Shown piece by piece: positions 7,407 to 15,673 of a stretch of DNA of 41,086 nt. The position numbers were made by a program, and so were the translations under genes. The stretch spans positions 1-41,086 of the forward strand of contig OMTG01000138.1 of assembly GCA_900313905.1 (NCBI GenBank), read 5' to 3'. Source of the DNA: an uncultured Actinomycetes bacterium. Lineage in GTDB: Bacteria > Actinomycetota > Coriobacteriia > Coriobacteriales > Atopobiaceae. The stretch's first letter is position 1; every line of letters starts with the position of its first letter. Below the pieces are notes generated by a model, which did not search any database, was not told where the DNA came from, and saw nothing but the letters and a program-made list of their open reading frames with translations.

Positions 7407-7774
7407 AGCTCGGCATCTTCCACGGGATGAAGAGCTATTTCTGCCAGAACGAGTACGGCCAGATCGCTCCGGTGTACTCCATCTCGGCAGGCCTCGATTA
7501 CCCCGGCATCGGCCCCGAGCACGCCTGCCTGCATGATACGGGCCGCGCCGAGTATGCCGCCATCACCGACGATGAAGCTGCGGACGCCTTCGAATACCTC
7601 TCACGCACCGAGGGGATCATCCCGGCCATCGAGAGCGCCCATGCAGTGGCCTACGCCATGAAGCTTGCACCCACGATGCGCAAGGACCAGTCGATCATCG
7701 TCACCCTTTCAGGCCGTGGCGGCAAGGATGTGGCGGCAATCGCACGCTACAGGGGAGAGGATCTGCATGAGTAA
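7397..7774 (+). pseudogene. trpB: trpB 3' remnant (tryptophan synthase beta)
   Basis: The frame reads [15 protein letters not shown], then [45 protein letters not shown] and the LSGRGGKD phosphate-loop motif, ending TAA at 7772-7774. This is the last 125 or so residues of TrpB. The N-terminal two thirds with the PLP lysine are missing, so it cannot be an active beta subunit. It is out of frame with the trpE fragment; the junction is near 7390-7405. The end overlaps the trpA start by 8 nt, the normal trpB-trpA coupling. Confidence 0.9.
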
Positions 7775-8552
7775 CATCCGCCGCGCCTTCCAGGACGGGA
7801 AGGCCTTCATTCCATTCATCACTGCCGGCGACCCCACCCTCGATGTCACCGAGAAGCTCGTGGTCGCGATGGCAGAAGCAGGCGCCGACCTCATAGAGCT
7901 GGGCATCCCCTTCTCGGACCCCACCGCAGAGGGTCCCGTCATCCAGGAGGCCAACATCCGTGCCCTGAAGAACGGGGTGACCACGGACGATGTCTTCGCG
8001 ATGGTGGAGCGCGTCCGCAGGACCTGCGACGTGCCGCTCGTGTTCATGACCTACGCGAATGTCGTGTACTCCTATGGCATCGAGAAGTTCGCGAAGCGGG
8101 AGCGCGAGTGCGGGATGGACGGCTTAATCCTGCCCGATGTCCCCTTCGAGGAGAAGGAGGAGTTCTCGATCCCCTTCTCGAAGGAGAGCCTCGACCTCGT
8201 GAGCCTCATCGCCCCCACCTCGCATGAGCGCATCAAGACCATTGCCAAAGCTGCCCAGGGATTCGTCTATGTGGTCAGCTCGCTGGGCGTCACCGGCGTG
8301 CGCTCGAACATCACGACCGATGTGGGAGCCATGGTGAAGCTCGTGAAGGAGGCCAACCCCGCTGTGCCTGCCGCCATCGGCTTCGGCATCAGCACGCCCG
8401 AGCAGGCCGAGAAGATGGCCCGCGTCTCAGACGGCGTCATCGTCGGCTCGGCGATCGTCCGCATGATCGCCGCCCACGGCGCCGATTCGGTGGGGCCTGT
8501 CGCTGAGTATGTACGGTCCATGAAGGAAGCGGTCATGAGGGCAGAGGCATAG
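7767..8552 (+). CDS. trpA: Tryptophan synthase alpha chain
   Basis: 261 aa TIM barrel; cleaves indole-3-glycerol phosphate to indole and glyceraldehyde-3-phosphate. The catalytic Glu in [12 protein letters not shown] and the catalytic Asp in FSDPTAEGP are both present, as are the phosphate-binding GFGIS and GSAIV loops. Length is normal and no frame damage is seen. ATG 7767 is preceded by GGGGAGAGG. Its partner TrpB is reduced to a C-terminal fragment just upstream, and trpE, trpG, trpD, trpC and trpF are absent here, so no tryptophan pathway is encoded locally. Transcription would still come through the T-box leader. Confidence 0.95.
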   Translation: MSNIRRAFQDGKAFIPFITAGDPTLDVTEKLVVAMAEAGADLIELGIPFSDPTAEGPVIQEANIRALKNGVTTDDVFAMVERVRRTCDVPLVFMTYANVVYSYGIEKFAKRERECGMDGLILPDVPFEEKEEFSIPFSKESLDLVSLIAPTSHERIKTIAKAAQGFVYVVSSLGVTGVRSNITTDVGAMVKLVKEANPAVPAAIGFGISTPEQAEKMARVSDGVIVGSAIVRMIAAHGADSVGPVAEYVRSMKEAVMRAEA

Positions 8553-8597
8553 CTCCGATCCGCCTTCCCTCAGCATATGACAGCCATCTGAAGCCTC

Positions 8598-8627
8598 GCC
8601 GCCCTGGGCATGCCCGGGGCGGCTTTT
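8598..8627 (+). terminator. Terminator after trpA
   Basis: GCCGCCC (8598-8604) / GGGCGGC (8617-8623) with an inner GGGCATGCCC palindrome, followed by TTTT. Between it and the next start at 8814 I see no recognisable gene. Confidence 0.85.
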
Positions 8628-8813
8628 GCGCTGGCAGGGCTGATACCAGGAGGCGTTCTCCAACGCCATCACATACCTCTTCCCCCGCCAGCTGTTTCAT
8701 GCAGCGAACAGTTGCAGGGATGACACAGCGCTCTGCGCGGACGGCAGCTATGCTGATGCCTGGAATGTTCTCGAGCTGGGGCCTTCTCCCAGCCATATGC
8801 AGAGGTGGTCTGG

Positions 8814-9521
8814 ATGGAAGGTCTTGTCGGAGTCATGCCTCTCTGGGACGGCGAGAAGGCGAGCATCTGGATGCTGCCGGGATACCTGGGTGGCCTCAAG
8901 GCTGTGGGACTTGACTCCTTCATCTTCCCGATGACAGACGACGAGGAGGAGCTTGCACGGCTTGCCGGCCTCTGCGATGGCCTCCTTCTGACGGGCGGGC
9001 ACGACGTGGATCCCCATCTGTACGGGGAAGATCCCCTCGACAGCACTGTCGTGCCGAATGCCACACGCGACCATATGGACAGGACTGTGCTGGAGCTGGC
9101 GCTGGCGGCTGACAAGCCGGTCCTCGGCATCTGCAGGGGGCTCCAGCTGCTGAACGTGGCTCTGGGCGGCACGCTTTGGCAGGATCTGCCCCAGCAGTGC
9201 AGCTCGAAGACAGACCACCACATGGCAGCACCCTATGACCGACGCTGTCACGACGTCCATATCCTGCCGGATACGCCCCTTGCCCATCTTCTCCAGAAGA
9301 AGACGATTCCCGTCAACAGCATCCACCATCAGGCAATCAAGGACCTGGCGCCAGGCCTTGAGGAGATGGCTCTATCGGATGATGGGCTCGTGGAGGCAGT
9401 CTCCAAGCCGGACAGCGCGTTCGTCTGGGGTGTGCAGTGGCATCCTGAATACTGGTACAAGACCAATCCAGACTGCATGAAGATCTTCGAGGCATTCGCT
9501 GCGAGCATGCGCTTCGCATAG
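8814..9521 (+). CDS. Class I glutamine amidotransferase-like hydrolase (peptidase C26, PuuD-like)
   Basis: 235 aa, gamma-glutamyl hydrolase family. Motifs in order: LLLTGGHDVDPHLYGE (about 58-73), catalytic Cys107 in LGICRGLQLLN, NSIHHQ, and the His/Glu pair in VQWHPEYW near the C-terminus. These fit gamma-glutamyl-GABA hydrolase (PuuD)-like enzymes, which release glutamate from gamma-glutamyl amides; no putrescine-pathway partner is nearby, so the substrate is open. ATG 8814 has AGAGGTGG 5 nt upstream; an in-frame GTG at 8805 would overlap that site. Probably monocistronic. Confidence 0.88.
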   Translation: MEGLVGVMPLWDGEKASIWMLPGYLGGLKAVGLDSFIFPMTDDEEELARLAGLCDGLLLTGGHDVDPHLYGEDPLDSTVVPNATRDHMDRTVLELALAADKPVLGICRGLQLLNVALGGTLWQDLPQQCSSKTDHHMAAPYDRRCHDVHILPDTPLAHLLQKKTIPVNSIHHQAIKDLAPGLEEMALSDDGLVEAVSKPDSAFVWGVQWHPEYWYKTNPDCMKIFEAFAASMRFA

Positions 9522-9891
9522 CGGCATCTGACCCGCCTCTCATGGTCAGGCTCTTTGGATCTCGTAGCAAACAGTACAACCGGGCTAGATTGTGCATGCA
9601 TTATTCCGGAACAGGCTCTCCGTCTCAGCTTCATCCGGATACTGCGCAGTTGAGCCGTCAGCTCCCATGAGGTCTCGTCAATCTAAGGGCTTCCGACATG
9701 TGGCGCGTTCCTGATAGCCGTTCTTGACCGGATATCTCATTGGCAGTCTGGACGAACGGCTTGCCACAGTTGCAATCAGTGCTTTTCCACAGGGACAGGG
9801 GAAGCTTGAAGAGATTGGCGTCGGCGATAAGCTGCAGCGGATAAGTCAATGTGTACGAGCCGCACCTGCACGTCGACTTTGAAAGACATGG
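9522..9891. other. Gene-poor spacer with one weak 63-codon frame
   Basis: 370 bp between the C26 hydrolase and the second toxin gene. A minus-strand open frame at 9658-9849 (63 codons, containing a CNCGKPF motif) has no recognised family and no clear ribosome site. I see no RNA gene or strong terminator. It may be decayed coding sequence, in keeping with its neighbours. Confidence 0.3.
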
Positions 9892-10203
9892 CTAAAGAAA
9901 ATCATCCAGATTCCGCCTGGAATAGAGAACACGCCGCACTTCCATAGTGTCATCGACAACTACATAGAAAACGGAAAAGTTCCTGACGTTGATTCGATAA
10001 TACGGATGTAGCCGCTCCCGTTTCGAAGGATATGGGGCGGTCGAGAGAGGAGCTTCCAGACGCCTGTAGATTGCCGATTCGATATCGCTGACCAGCCGCT
10101 CCGCAGCAGCAGGATTCTGAAGCCTGATGGCAATGTAATCTGCAATCTGTGTCAGATCCTCCTCAAAAAGCGGGAGAAGCAAAAGCTTATATTTGCTGGC
10201 CAC
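9892..10203 (-). CDS. RelE/ParE family toxin
   Basis: 103 aa. Family layout: YKLLLLPLFEEDLTQIADYI, AAAERLVSDIESAI, then YRINVRNFSVFYVVVDD and C-terminal RRVLYSRRNLDDFL. Start GTG at 10201-10203 lies inside the end of the antitoxin gene (17-nt overlap), so the pair is translationally coupled. Second module of this kind in 4 kb but on the opposite strand and with an unrelated antitoxin. Confidence 0.88.
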   Translation of the reverse strand: MASKYKLLLLPLFEEDLTQIADYIAIRLQNPAAAERLVSDIESAIYRRLEAPLSTAPYPSKRERLHPYYRINVRNFSVFYVVVDDTMEVRRVLYSRRNLDDFL

Positions 10204-10456
10204 GGATATGACTCCTCACCCGTCCAAACACTTCATCGGCAGAATAGCGCACGCCAGAAGCGGCGGCCGCAGCATCAGCCTCATCGAGCTTGCGCTCTGT
10301 ATCATCGGTAAGTCTGGAATACTGCTCGATGCTCAAGAGGACCATCGTGCCATAACCGTTTTTCGTAAGGAAGACAGGCTCTCCTGACTCTAAGACAGTT
10401 TCCTCAATCTCCGGAAACTTGTTTCTTAAATCAGATACCGGGCGAATGTTAATCAT
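10187..10456 (-). CDS. YefM/Phd family antitoxin
   Basis: 89 aa. N-terminal INIRPVSDLRNKFPEIEETV and EPVFLTKNGYGTMVLLS are the Phd/YefM DNA-binding and dimer domain; the C-terminal third (from about 55) is the charged, Ala-rich toxin-binding tail. ATG 10454-10456 is preceded by GGAGG at 8 nt; an in-frame start at 10480 is less likely. Antitoxin-first order and overlap with the toxin are typical. Its probable operator is the repeated ATTTTATC just upstream. Confidence 0.9.
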   Translation of the reverse strand: MINIRPVSDLRNKFPEIEETVLESGEPVFLTKNGYGTMVLLSIEQYSRLTDDTERKLDEADAAAAASGVRYSADEVFGRVRSHIRGQQI

Positions 10457-10481
10457 GTACAATGCCTCCGTTCTTATCATT

Positions 10482-10500
10482 ATTTTATCTCTATTTTATC
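10482..10500 (-). promoter_or_regulatory. Repeated operator-like octamer before YefM/RelE pair
   Basis: ATTTTATC occurs at 10482-10489 and 10493-10500 on the plus strand, 11 bp apart, one helical turn, in the AT-rich stretch 26-44 bp upstream of the antitoxin start. It overlaps the expected -10/-35 zone, so antitoxin autorepression is plausible. Confidence 0.45.
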
Positions 10501-10668
10501 ATCATTAGACAGATTTATACGCCTGATGCAGCAGGCAGCATAGGGGCTCTGCGCCCAGCACAATGGCCTTTCTATCTCCGATGGCTTCAGGTGCCATCAG
10601 CTCAAGAGATGCGGGGCATAATCCAATGGATGCAGCCCCTGCGTCATAGCAGAAAAGAGGCCAATCCC

Positions 10669-11226
10669 ATGCCAGGGCACCATCGAGCCCAGAAGCGAAC
10701 GACTCCTGCTCCGGAGGATGCGTCTGGATGATGCCCAGCATTGCATCGCCTCTTCGGCACCGGTAAGATGATGTGGCGCTACTCAGGATGGAATCCCTTC
10801 GCAACCGAAGAGTTGGCGACGGAGAGCTTGCGCGAGGCGCTTGCGGCGTATGAGGATCCGCACTTCTATGCCTGGATCGCAGAGCATGATGGAGCGGTCG
10901 TCGGCACTGTCTCTGCCTATGACTACCAGAGCGAGTCGAAAAGCGCCGAACTTGGCATCAGTGTCGCCCACAGCTTCTGGCATCAGGGCTTCGCAGGAGA
11001 GGCTCTTCTGCGCATGGTCGCCTATCTGATGGACGAGGAGAGGCTGGCCTCCGTCTCTGTCTGGTGCGCAGAGGACAATGTCGCATCGCGGAAGGCCCTC
11101 GAGCATGCCGGCCTCACGCTGCGCTCTACCGATCCGGGCGGCCTTGAGGTGGATGGGCATCTCTACAACAGGCAGAACTTCCTTCTGACCGCTGCTGAAT
11201 GGCAGGCAATGCCTATCCACCAGTAG
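10669..11226 (+). pseudogene. GNAT acetyltransferase with N-terminal frameshifts
   Basis: GNAT N-acetyltransferase (RimJ-like). The uninterrupted part (10741-11226) holds LHRLFGTGKMMWRYSGWNPF, IAEHDGAVVGTVSAYD, the acetyl-CoA segment SFWHQGFAGEALLRMV and a C-terminal EDNVASRKALEHAGL. Its natural N-terminus, IEPRSERLLLRRMRLDDA, is read in a different frame at 10682-10735, and the shift falls in the CCC run at about 10733-10736. The only likely start, ATG 10669 with AGAGG upstream, is again in the first frame, so a second compensating indel near 10672-10678 would be needed. A protein started at 10741 would lack the first strand. Probably inactive; base errors in the assembly are the alternative. 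Confidence 0.7.
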
Positions 11227-11273
11227 GGCCCTGCTTCCGCCTTCCTATCCAGCCGTCCGCATAAGCATCCCAA

Positions 11274-11301
11274 TTGTTGCAGGCATATATGTCGTTATGA
11301 A
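11274..11301 (+). promoter_or_regulatory. Putative promoter of second LDH
   Basis: -35 TTGTTG (11274-11279), 16 bp, -10 TATGAA (11296-11301), 87 bp upstream of the ATG. A weak match to consensus, offered as the best candidate in this 160-bp gap. Confidence 0.35.
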
Positions 11302-11388
11302 ACTCTTGGGGTCATCTCTCCTGGCTCTGCTCAGCCAAGGGCTATCGTAGGCTCTGTCCGTCATCCCTTGTGCGTGAAGGAGACACAG

Positions 11389-12345
11389 ATGGCATTCCAC
11401 AATTCGAAGGCTGTGATCGTCGGCGTCGGCAATGTCGGGGCGACCTGCGCCTACAGCTTCGTGAACCAGCTGCTCTGCGAGGATCTTGTCCTCATCGATG
11501 TGAACAAGGACAAGGCCTACGCCGAGGCGCTCGATATCCAGCACTCCGTCTATTTCATGAACCGCAACATGCATGTCCGTGCAGGCGACTACTCCGAGTG
11601 CGCCGATGCTGACGTCGTCGTCATCTCTGCCTCGGCACCCATGCCGAAGGATTCCCATGACCGGCTCGAGATGCTGAAGCCCTCCATGGGGCTGATGAAG
11701 AGCATCGTCACCTCCATCATGGCATCAGGCTTCTCCGGCATCCTCATCGTCGTCTCGAACCCCGTCGATGTGATGACCTACTACGCCTGGAAGCTCTCGG
11801 GGCTCCCCTATCAGCAGGTCATCGGCTCCGGCACAAATCTCGATACGGCGCGGCTCTGCACCGAGTTCTCCCGCATGTACGATCTCGATGCCCGCAACGT
11901 CGAGGCCTACGTCGTGGGAGAGCACGGCGATTCTGAAGTCATCACCTGGGACTCCGCCACGATCGGCGGCAAGCGCGTCGACGATGTCCTGGCTGACAAT
12001 GCCTCGCGCACCAAGGGAACCACGAAGGCCGACCTGGCCCATGCGGTCGTCGAGGGCGGCTGGGACATCTTCAACCGCAAGGGCAACACCTGCTATGGCA
12101 TCGCCTCGTCGGTCACCGCGATCGCCCGCTCCATCTTCTTCGACGACAATGCGATCTTCCCGGTGAGCGTGCGGCTCACCGGCCAGTACGGCGTGGATGG
12201 CATCTTCCTCTCAGTGCCGACGATCATCGACCATACCGGCGCGAAGGAGATCGTCGAGATCCGCCTCTCCCCCGACGAGCTCGATGCCTTCCAGCGCTCC
12301 GCCAAGCTGCTCCAGGAATACTACGATGTGGTGGACAACGCCTAG
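11389..12345 (+). CDS. ldh: L-lactate dehydrogenase family protein
   Basis: 318 aa NAD-dependent dehydrogenase reducing pyruvate to L-lactate in fermentation. VGVGNVGATCAYSF Rossmann motif, Asp37 for NAD, loop with Arg92 (MPKDSHDR), SNPVDV (123-128), Asp152/Arg155 in LDTAR and catalytic His179 in GEHGDSEV. A better canonical LDH than the paralogue at 3066-4025, though its mobile loop is also not the textbook sequence. ATG 11389 follows GAAGGAGA; an in-frame start at 11368 would precede the ribosome site and is rejected. Single gene; ends at a two-way terminator shared with the purine genes. Confidence 0.93.
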   Translation: MAFHNSKAVIVGVGNVGATCAYSFVNQLLCEDLVLIDVNKDKAYAEALDIQHSVYFMNRNMHVRAGDYSECADADVVVISASAPMPKDSHDRLEMLKPSMGLMKSIVTSIMASGFSGILIVVSNPVDVMTYYAWKLSGLPYQQVIGSGTNLDTARLCTEFSRMYDLDARNVEAYVVGEHGDSEVITWDSATIGGKRVDDVLADNASRTKGTTKADLAHAVVEGGWDIFNRKGNTCYGIASSVTAIARSIFFDDNAIFPVSVRLTGQYGVDGIFLSVPTIIDHTGAKEIVEIRLSPDELDAFQRSAKLLQEYYDVVDNA

Positions 12346-12376
12346 CCTGCCTGATCCCCTCATCCATCTGCATGAA

Positions 12377-12407
12377 AAGGGCGCCCTGCTTCACGCAAGG
12401 CGCCCTT
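12377..12407. terminator. Two-way terminator, ldh / purN
   Basis: AAGGGCGCC (12377-12385) / GGCGCCCTT (12399-12407). On the minus strand it is followed by TTTT, so it serves purN best; on the plus strand the T tract is poor but it is the only hairpin after ldh. Confidence 0.8.
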
Positions 12408-12431
12408 CATTCATGTGCAGGACCTGCCCTC

Positions 12432-13061
12432 TCAGGCTGCAGGATCGATTCTGACCTTGCCATCATCCCCGACATGGACCCGGCCCTCAGCCAGAAGCTC
12501 GATCACATCGGGATAGAGCTGATGCTCGATCTCATGGATATGGGCCTCGAGCTCATCCACGGTCCAGCCTTCCTCGACGGGAAGCGCCCGCTGGGCGATG
12601 ATGGGGCCGCAGTCGTAGCGGTTGTCCGCGAAATGCACGGTCACGCCCGTGACCTTCACGCCGTAGTCGTAGGCATCCTGGATGGCATGGGCGCCCTTGA
12701 AGCTCGGAAGCAGCGCCGGATGGAGGTTGAGCACCCGGTTCGGGAAGGTGGCGAGGATGGGATCGTGCACCATCCTCATGTATCCTGCCATCACCACGTA
12801 GTCCACGTTATGCTGCTTGAGCTCGGTCGCGATCACCATATCGGCCTGGATGGGATCTGCATAGATGGCCTTGTCCAAGGTCAGGGTCTGGATGCCGGCG
12901 GCCTGGGCACGCTTGAGCCCATAGGCGCTCGGACGGGAGGAGACCACCAGCTCGATCGTGGCGTTGAGCGTGCCTTCGGCGATGCGGTCGATGATGGCCT
13001 GTAGGTTCGTGCCGGAGCCTGAGATCAGGACGCCCAGCTTGATTGGCTCATGCCCGCTCAT
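12432..13061 (-). CDS. purN: Phosphoribosylglycinamide formyltransferase
   Basis: 209 aa. Transfers a formyl group from 10-formyl-THF to GAR in purine synthesis. LISGSGTNLQAII at the N-terminus binds GAR phosphate; the active-site stretch with LNLHPALLPSFKGAHAI and VTVHFADNRYDCGPII includes the family's catalytic Asn-His...Asp set. ATG overlaps the purM stop by 4 nt (ATGA), so it is the last gene of a purF-purM-purN unit ending at the 12377-12407 terminator. Confidence 0.97.
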   Translation of the reverse strand: MSGHEPIKLGVLISGSGTNLQAIIDRIAEGTLNATIELVVSSRPSAYGLKRAQAAGIQTLTLDKAIYADPIQADMVIATELKQHNVDYVVMAGYMRMVHDPILATFPNRVLNLHPALLPSFKGAHAIQDAYDYGVKVTGVTVHFADNRYDCGPIIAQRALPVEEGWTVDELEAHIHEIEHQLYPDVIELLAEGRVHVGDDGKVRIDPAA

Positions 13062-14119
13062 CGATAGACCACCTTGCCCGTGCCCTCTGTGACCTCGCCC
13101 ATTACGAAGGGATTGAGGCCCTCGCCCTCGAGGAGCTCGCAGACCTCGTCCACATCGTCCTGCGCGCACAGAAGCGACATGCCGACGCCCATGTTGAAGG
13201 TCTTGTATGCCTCATCAGGCGTGAGGCCCGCTGCCTTCACACAGTAGCCGATGATGGGCGGGACATCCCAGGCAGGCCCATCCTCGCCACCGCGGTCCAC
13301 CACCGCGTCGAGATCCTTTGGCAGGGCACGGTTCAGGTTCTCCGTGATGCCGCCGCCTGTGATGTGTGCCATCGCATGGATCGGAGCGCCCGCACGCAGC
13401 ACGTTCATGAGCTTGCCGGCATAGATCGTGGTCGGGCGCATCACGGCATCAGCCAGAGACTCGCCAAGCTCCGGGATGGGGGTCTCAAGCTCCTCCACGG
13501 TCTTGCCCTCGATGGCGACCTTGCGGACGAGAGAATATCCATTGGAGTGGATGCCGGAGCTGGGAAGCCCGATGATCGCATCGCCGAGCTTCACCTTGGA
13601 GGGACCGATCATCTTCGGACGGTCGACGACGCCCACGACAAATCCTGCAAGATCGTAGTCATCAGCCTTCATGACGCCAGGATGCTCGGCCATCTCGCCG
13701 CCCACGAGGGCGCAGCCGCTCATCTTGCAGCCCTCGGCGATTCCCTTCACGATCTCGGCCACATGCTCGGCGCGGAGCTTGCCGATTGCGACATAGTCAA
13801 GGAAGAAGAGCGGCTCTGCTCCCAGCGGCACGATATCGTCGACACACATGGCGACGAGGTCCTGGCCGACCGTATCATGGCGGTCGAGGAGCTGGGCGAT
13901 CGCGAGCTTCGTGCCCACGCCGTCCGTGCCGGAGACCAGCACGGGGTCCTCCATGTCCTTGTAGCCCTTGAGCGAGAAGCAGGAGCCGAAGCCGCCGAGT
14001 CCGCCAATCACCTCAGGGCGGTTTGTCTCGGCCACGGCTGCCTTGATCGCATCGACCGCACGGGCCCCCTCATCCACGTCGACACCGGCATCTGCATAGG
14101 TCACGTGCTTCTTCTCCAT
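13058..14119 (-). CDS. purM: Phosphoribosylformylglycinamidine cyclo-ligase (AIR synthetase)
   Basis: About 353 aa. ATP-dependent ring closure of FGAM to AIR. VTYADAGVDVDEG, GGFGSCFSL, SGTDGVGTKL, the metal-site DDIVPLGAEPLFFLDYVA, GGEMAEHPG and ITGGGITENLNR are the PurM landmarks. Two starts are possible: GTG at 14125 overlapping the purF stop (GTGA), or ATG at 14119; the GGAGGAG site is 8 nt from the ATG and only 2 nt from the GTG, so the ATG is chosen. Sandwiched between purF and purN by overlaps of a few bases. Confidence 0.96.
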   Translation of the reverse strand: MEKKHVTYADAGVDVDEGARAVDAIKAAVAETNRPEVIGGLGGFGSCFSLKGYKDMEDPVLVSGTDGVGTKLAIAQLLDRHDTVGQDLVAMCVDDIVPLGAEPLFFLDYVAIGKLRAEHVAEIVKGIAEGCKMSGCALVGGEMAEHPGVMKADDYDLAGFVVGVVDRPKMIGPSKVKLGDAIIGLPSSGIHSNGYSLVRKVAIEGKTVEELETPIPELGESLADAVMRPTTIYAGKLMNVLRAGAPIHAMAHITGGGITENLNRALPKDLDAVVDRGGEDGPAWDVPPIIGYCVKAAGLTPDEAYKTFNMGVGMSLLCAQDDVDEVCELLEGEGLNPFVMGEVTEGTGKVVYR

Positions 14120-14121
14120 GG

Positions 14122-15642
14122 TCACTGCTCCTCCTTATGGATCTCCTGTATGACATCCTCGATCTGCATGCGCGCCCCTTGTGGCGGCTTGGCCAGGTTA
14201 TGCGGACGATAGCCGGAAAGAAAGCGCCCTTCCGAGAACTCCTTGGGTATGGCGACAGGATACTCGCCCGTGAAGCAGGCGCAGCAGTAGCCGCCCGCAG
14301 GGCAGCTGTGCACGAGGCCCTCGACCGACAGGAAGTGGAGGGAGTCTGCCCCGATGTACTCGCAGACCTCCTCCTCGCTCATGCGGGCAGAGATCAGCTG
14401 GTCCTGGGTGCCGGTATCGATGCCGTAGAAGCAGGGCCACTTGACCTCGGGGGAGGTGATGCGCACATGCACCTCCTTGGCGCCAGCATCCTTCAGCATG
14501 CGGACGATCTGCTTCGAGGTCGTGCCGCGCACGATCGAGTCATCGACCATCACCAGGCGCTTTCCAGCCACATTGTCGCGCAATGCATTGAGCTTCATGC
14601 GGACGCCGAGCTGGCGCAGCTCCTGCGTCGGCTGGATGAAGGTGCGGGCGATATAGCGGTTCTTGATGAGGCCCTCGCCGTAGGGAAGCCCCAGCTCGTG
14701 GGCATAGCCCTCTGCAGGAGGGAGGCCCGAGTCGGGGACGCCGAAGACCATGTCCGCATCGATCGGTGCCTCACGGGCAAGCTGGCGGCCCATCTCGTAG
14801 CGCATGCTGTAGATCGAGCGGCCGTCCTCGTAGGAGTCGGGACGGGAGAAATAGACATTCTCGAAGATGCAGCGTGCCTGAGCACGGGCCTCAACGCCCC
14901 GCTCGGATATGAGCCCATCATCGGAGATGCGGACGATCTCGCCCGGCTCGATGTCGCGCATGTACTTGGCGCCCACGATATCCAGCGCGCAGGTCTCGGA
15001 TGCGACCACATAGTCGTCGCGGCCAAGGCGCCCCAGCACCAAAGGACGGATGCCATTGGGATCGCGGAAAGCATAGAGGGCATTCTCGCGAATCAGCACG
15101 ATCGCATAGCCGCCGTCGATCATCTCCATCGTCCGGCGGATGCCTTCGCGCAGATGGCTCGTCTGCATCGTGAAGTAGCCGATGAGCTTCGCGGCGACCT
15201 CGGAATCCGTGTTGGAACGGAAGAAGACGCCGAGATCGATGAGCTCGCGGCGCAGGGCATCGGTGTTCACCAGGGTGCCATTGTGGGCCACGGCGATGAT
15301 CGTGTCGTCGATCGTCGAGAGGTGCGGCTGGGCAGCCTCCCAGCTCTTCGATCCCGCCGTGCCGTAGCGGACATGGCCGACGGCGACCTTGCCCCGGAGC
15401 GCCCCCAGATCCGCATCGGTGAAGACGGAATCGACCAGGCCCAGATCCTTCCTGATGAGGACGGTCTTCCCATCGCCGACGGCAATGCCGGCAGACTCCT
15501 GGCCCCTGTGCTGCAGGCCCCTCAGGCCAAAGGCCGTCAGGCGCGCCACATCGCGGTCTGGCGCCCAGATGCCAAAGACGCCGCATTCCTCATGGATATG
15601 GCTCTCGCAGGGATTTGCCTGCTCGTTCAGCTCTCGACTCAT
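14122..15642 (-). CDS. purF: Amidophosphoribosyltransferase
   Basis: 506 aa. First committed purine step: PRPP plus glutamine to phosphoribosylamine. A propeptide of about 19 residues precedes the nucleophile Cys in EECGVFGIWAP, the arrangement of the Bacillus-type enzyme that is processed to expose Cys. GLQHRGQESAG and the PRPP loop LVMVDDSIVRGTTS follow; C-terminal cysteines around SCPAGGYCCACFTGEYPV match the [4Fe-4S] ligands of the oxygen-labile class. ATG 15640-15642 has AAGGAGAGGG upstream. The sortase gene ends 31 bp upstream with no terminator, so the two are probably cotranscribed. Confidence 0.97.
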   Translation of the reverse strand: MSRELNEQANPCESHIHEECGVFGIWAPDRDVARLTAFGLRGLQHRGQESAGIAVGDGKTVLIRKDLGLVDSVFTDADLGALRGKVAVGHVRYGTAGSKSWEAAQPHLSTIDDTIIAVAHNGTLVNTDALRRELIDLGVFFRSNTDSEVAAKLIGYFTMQTSHLREGIRRTMEMIDGGYAIVLIRENALYAFRDPNGIRPLVLGRLGRDDYVVASETCALDIVGAKYMRDIEPGEIVRISDDGLISERGVEARAQARCIFENVYFSRPDSYEDGRSIYSMRYEMGRQLAREAPIDADMVFGVPDSGLPPAEGYAHELGLPYGEGLIKNRYIARTFIQPTQELRQLGVRMKLNALRDNVAGKRLVMVDDSIVRGTTSKQIVRMLKDAGAKEVHVRITSPEVKWPCFYGIDTGTQDQLISARMSEEEVCEYIGADSLHFLSVEGLVHSCPAGGYCCACFTGEYPVAIPKEFSEGRFLSGYRPHNLAKPPQGARMQIEDVIQEIHKEEQ

Positions 15643-15673
15643 ACCCTCTCCTTGCATTGTGCTTCCCTGCCCC

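Noticed and set aside
8628-8813. Possible short gene between trpA terminator and the C26 hydrolase
   Set aside because: Several frames are open for 70-90 codons but none shows a motif, good start or neighbour logic.
10505-10804. Minus-strand open frame of 99 codons overlapping the GNAT pseudogene
   Set aside because: No family, no ribosome site, and it overlaps clear GNAT coding sequence on the other strand.
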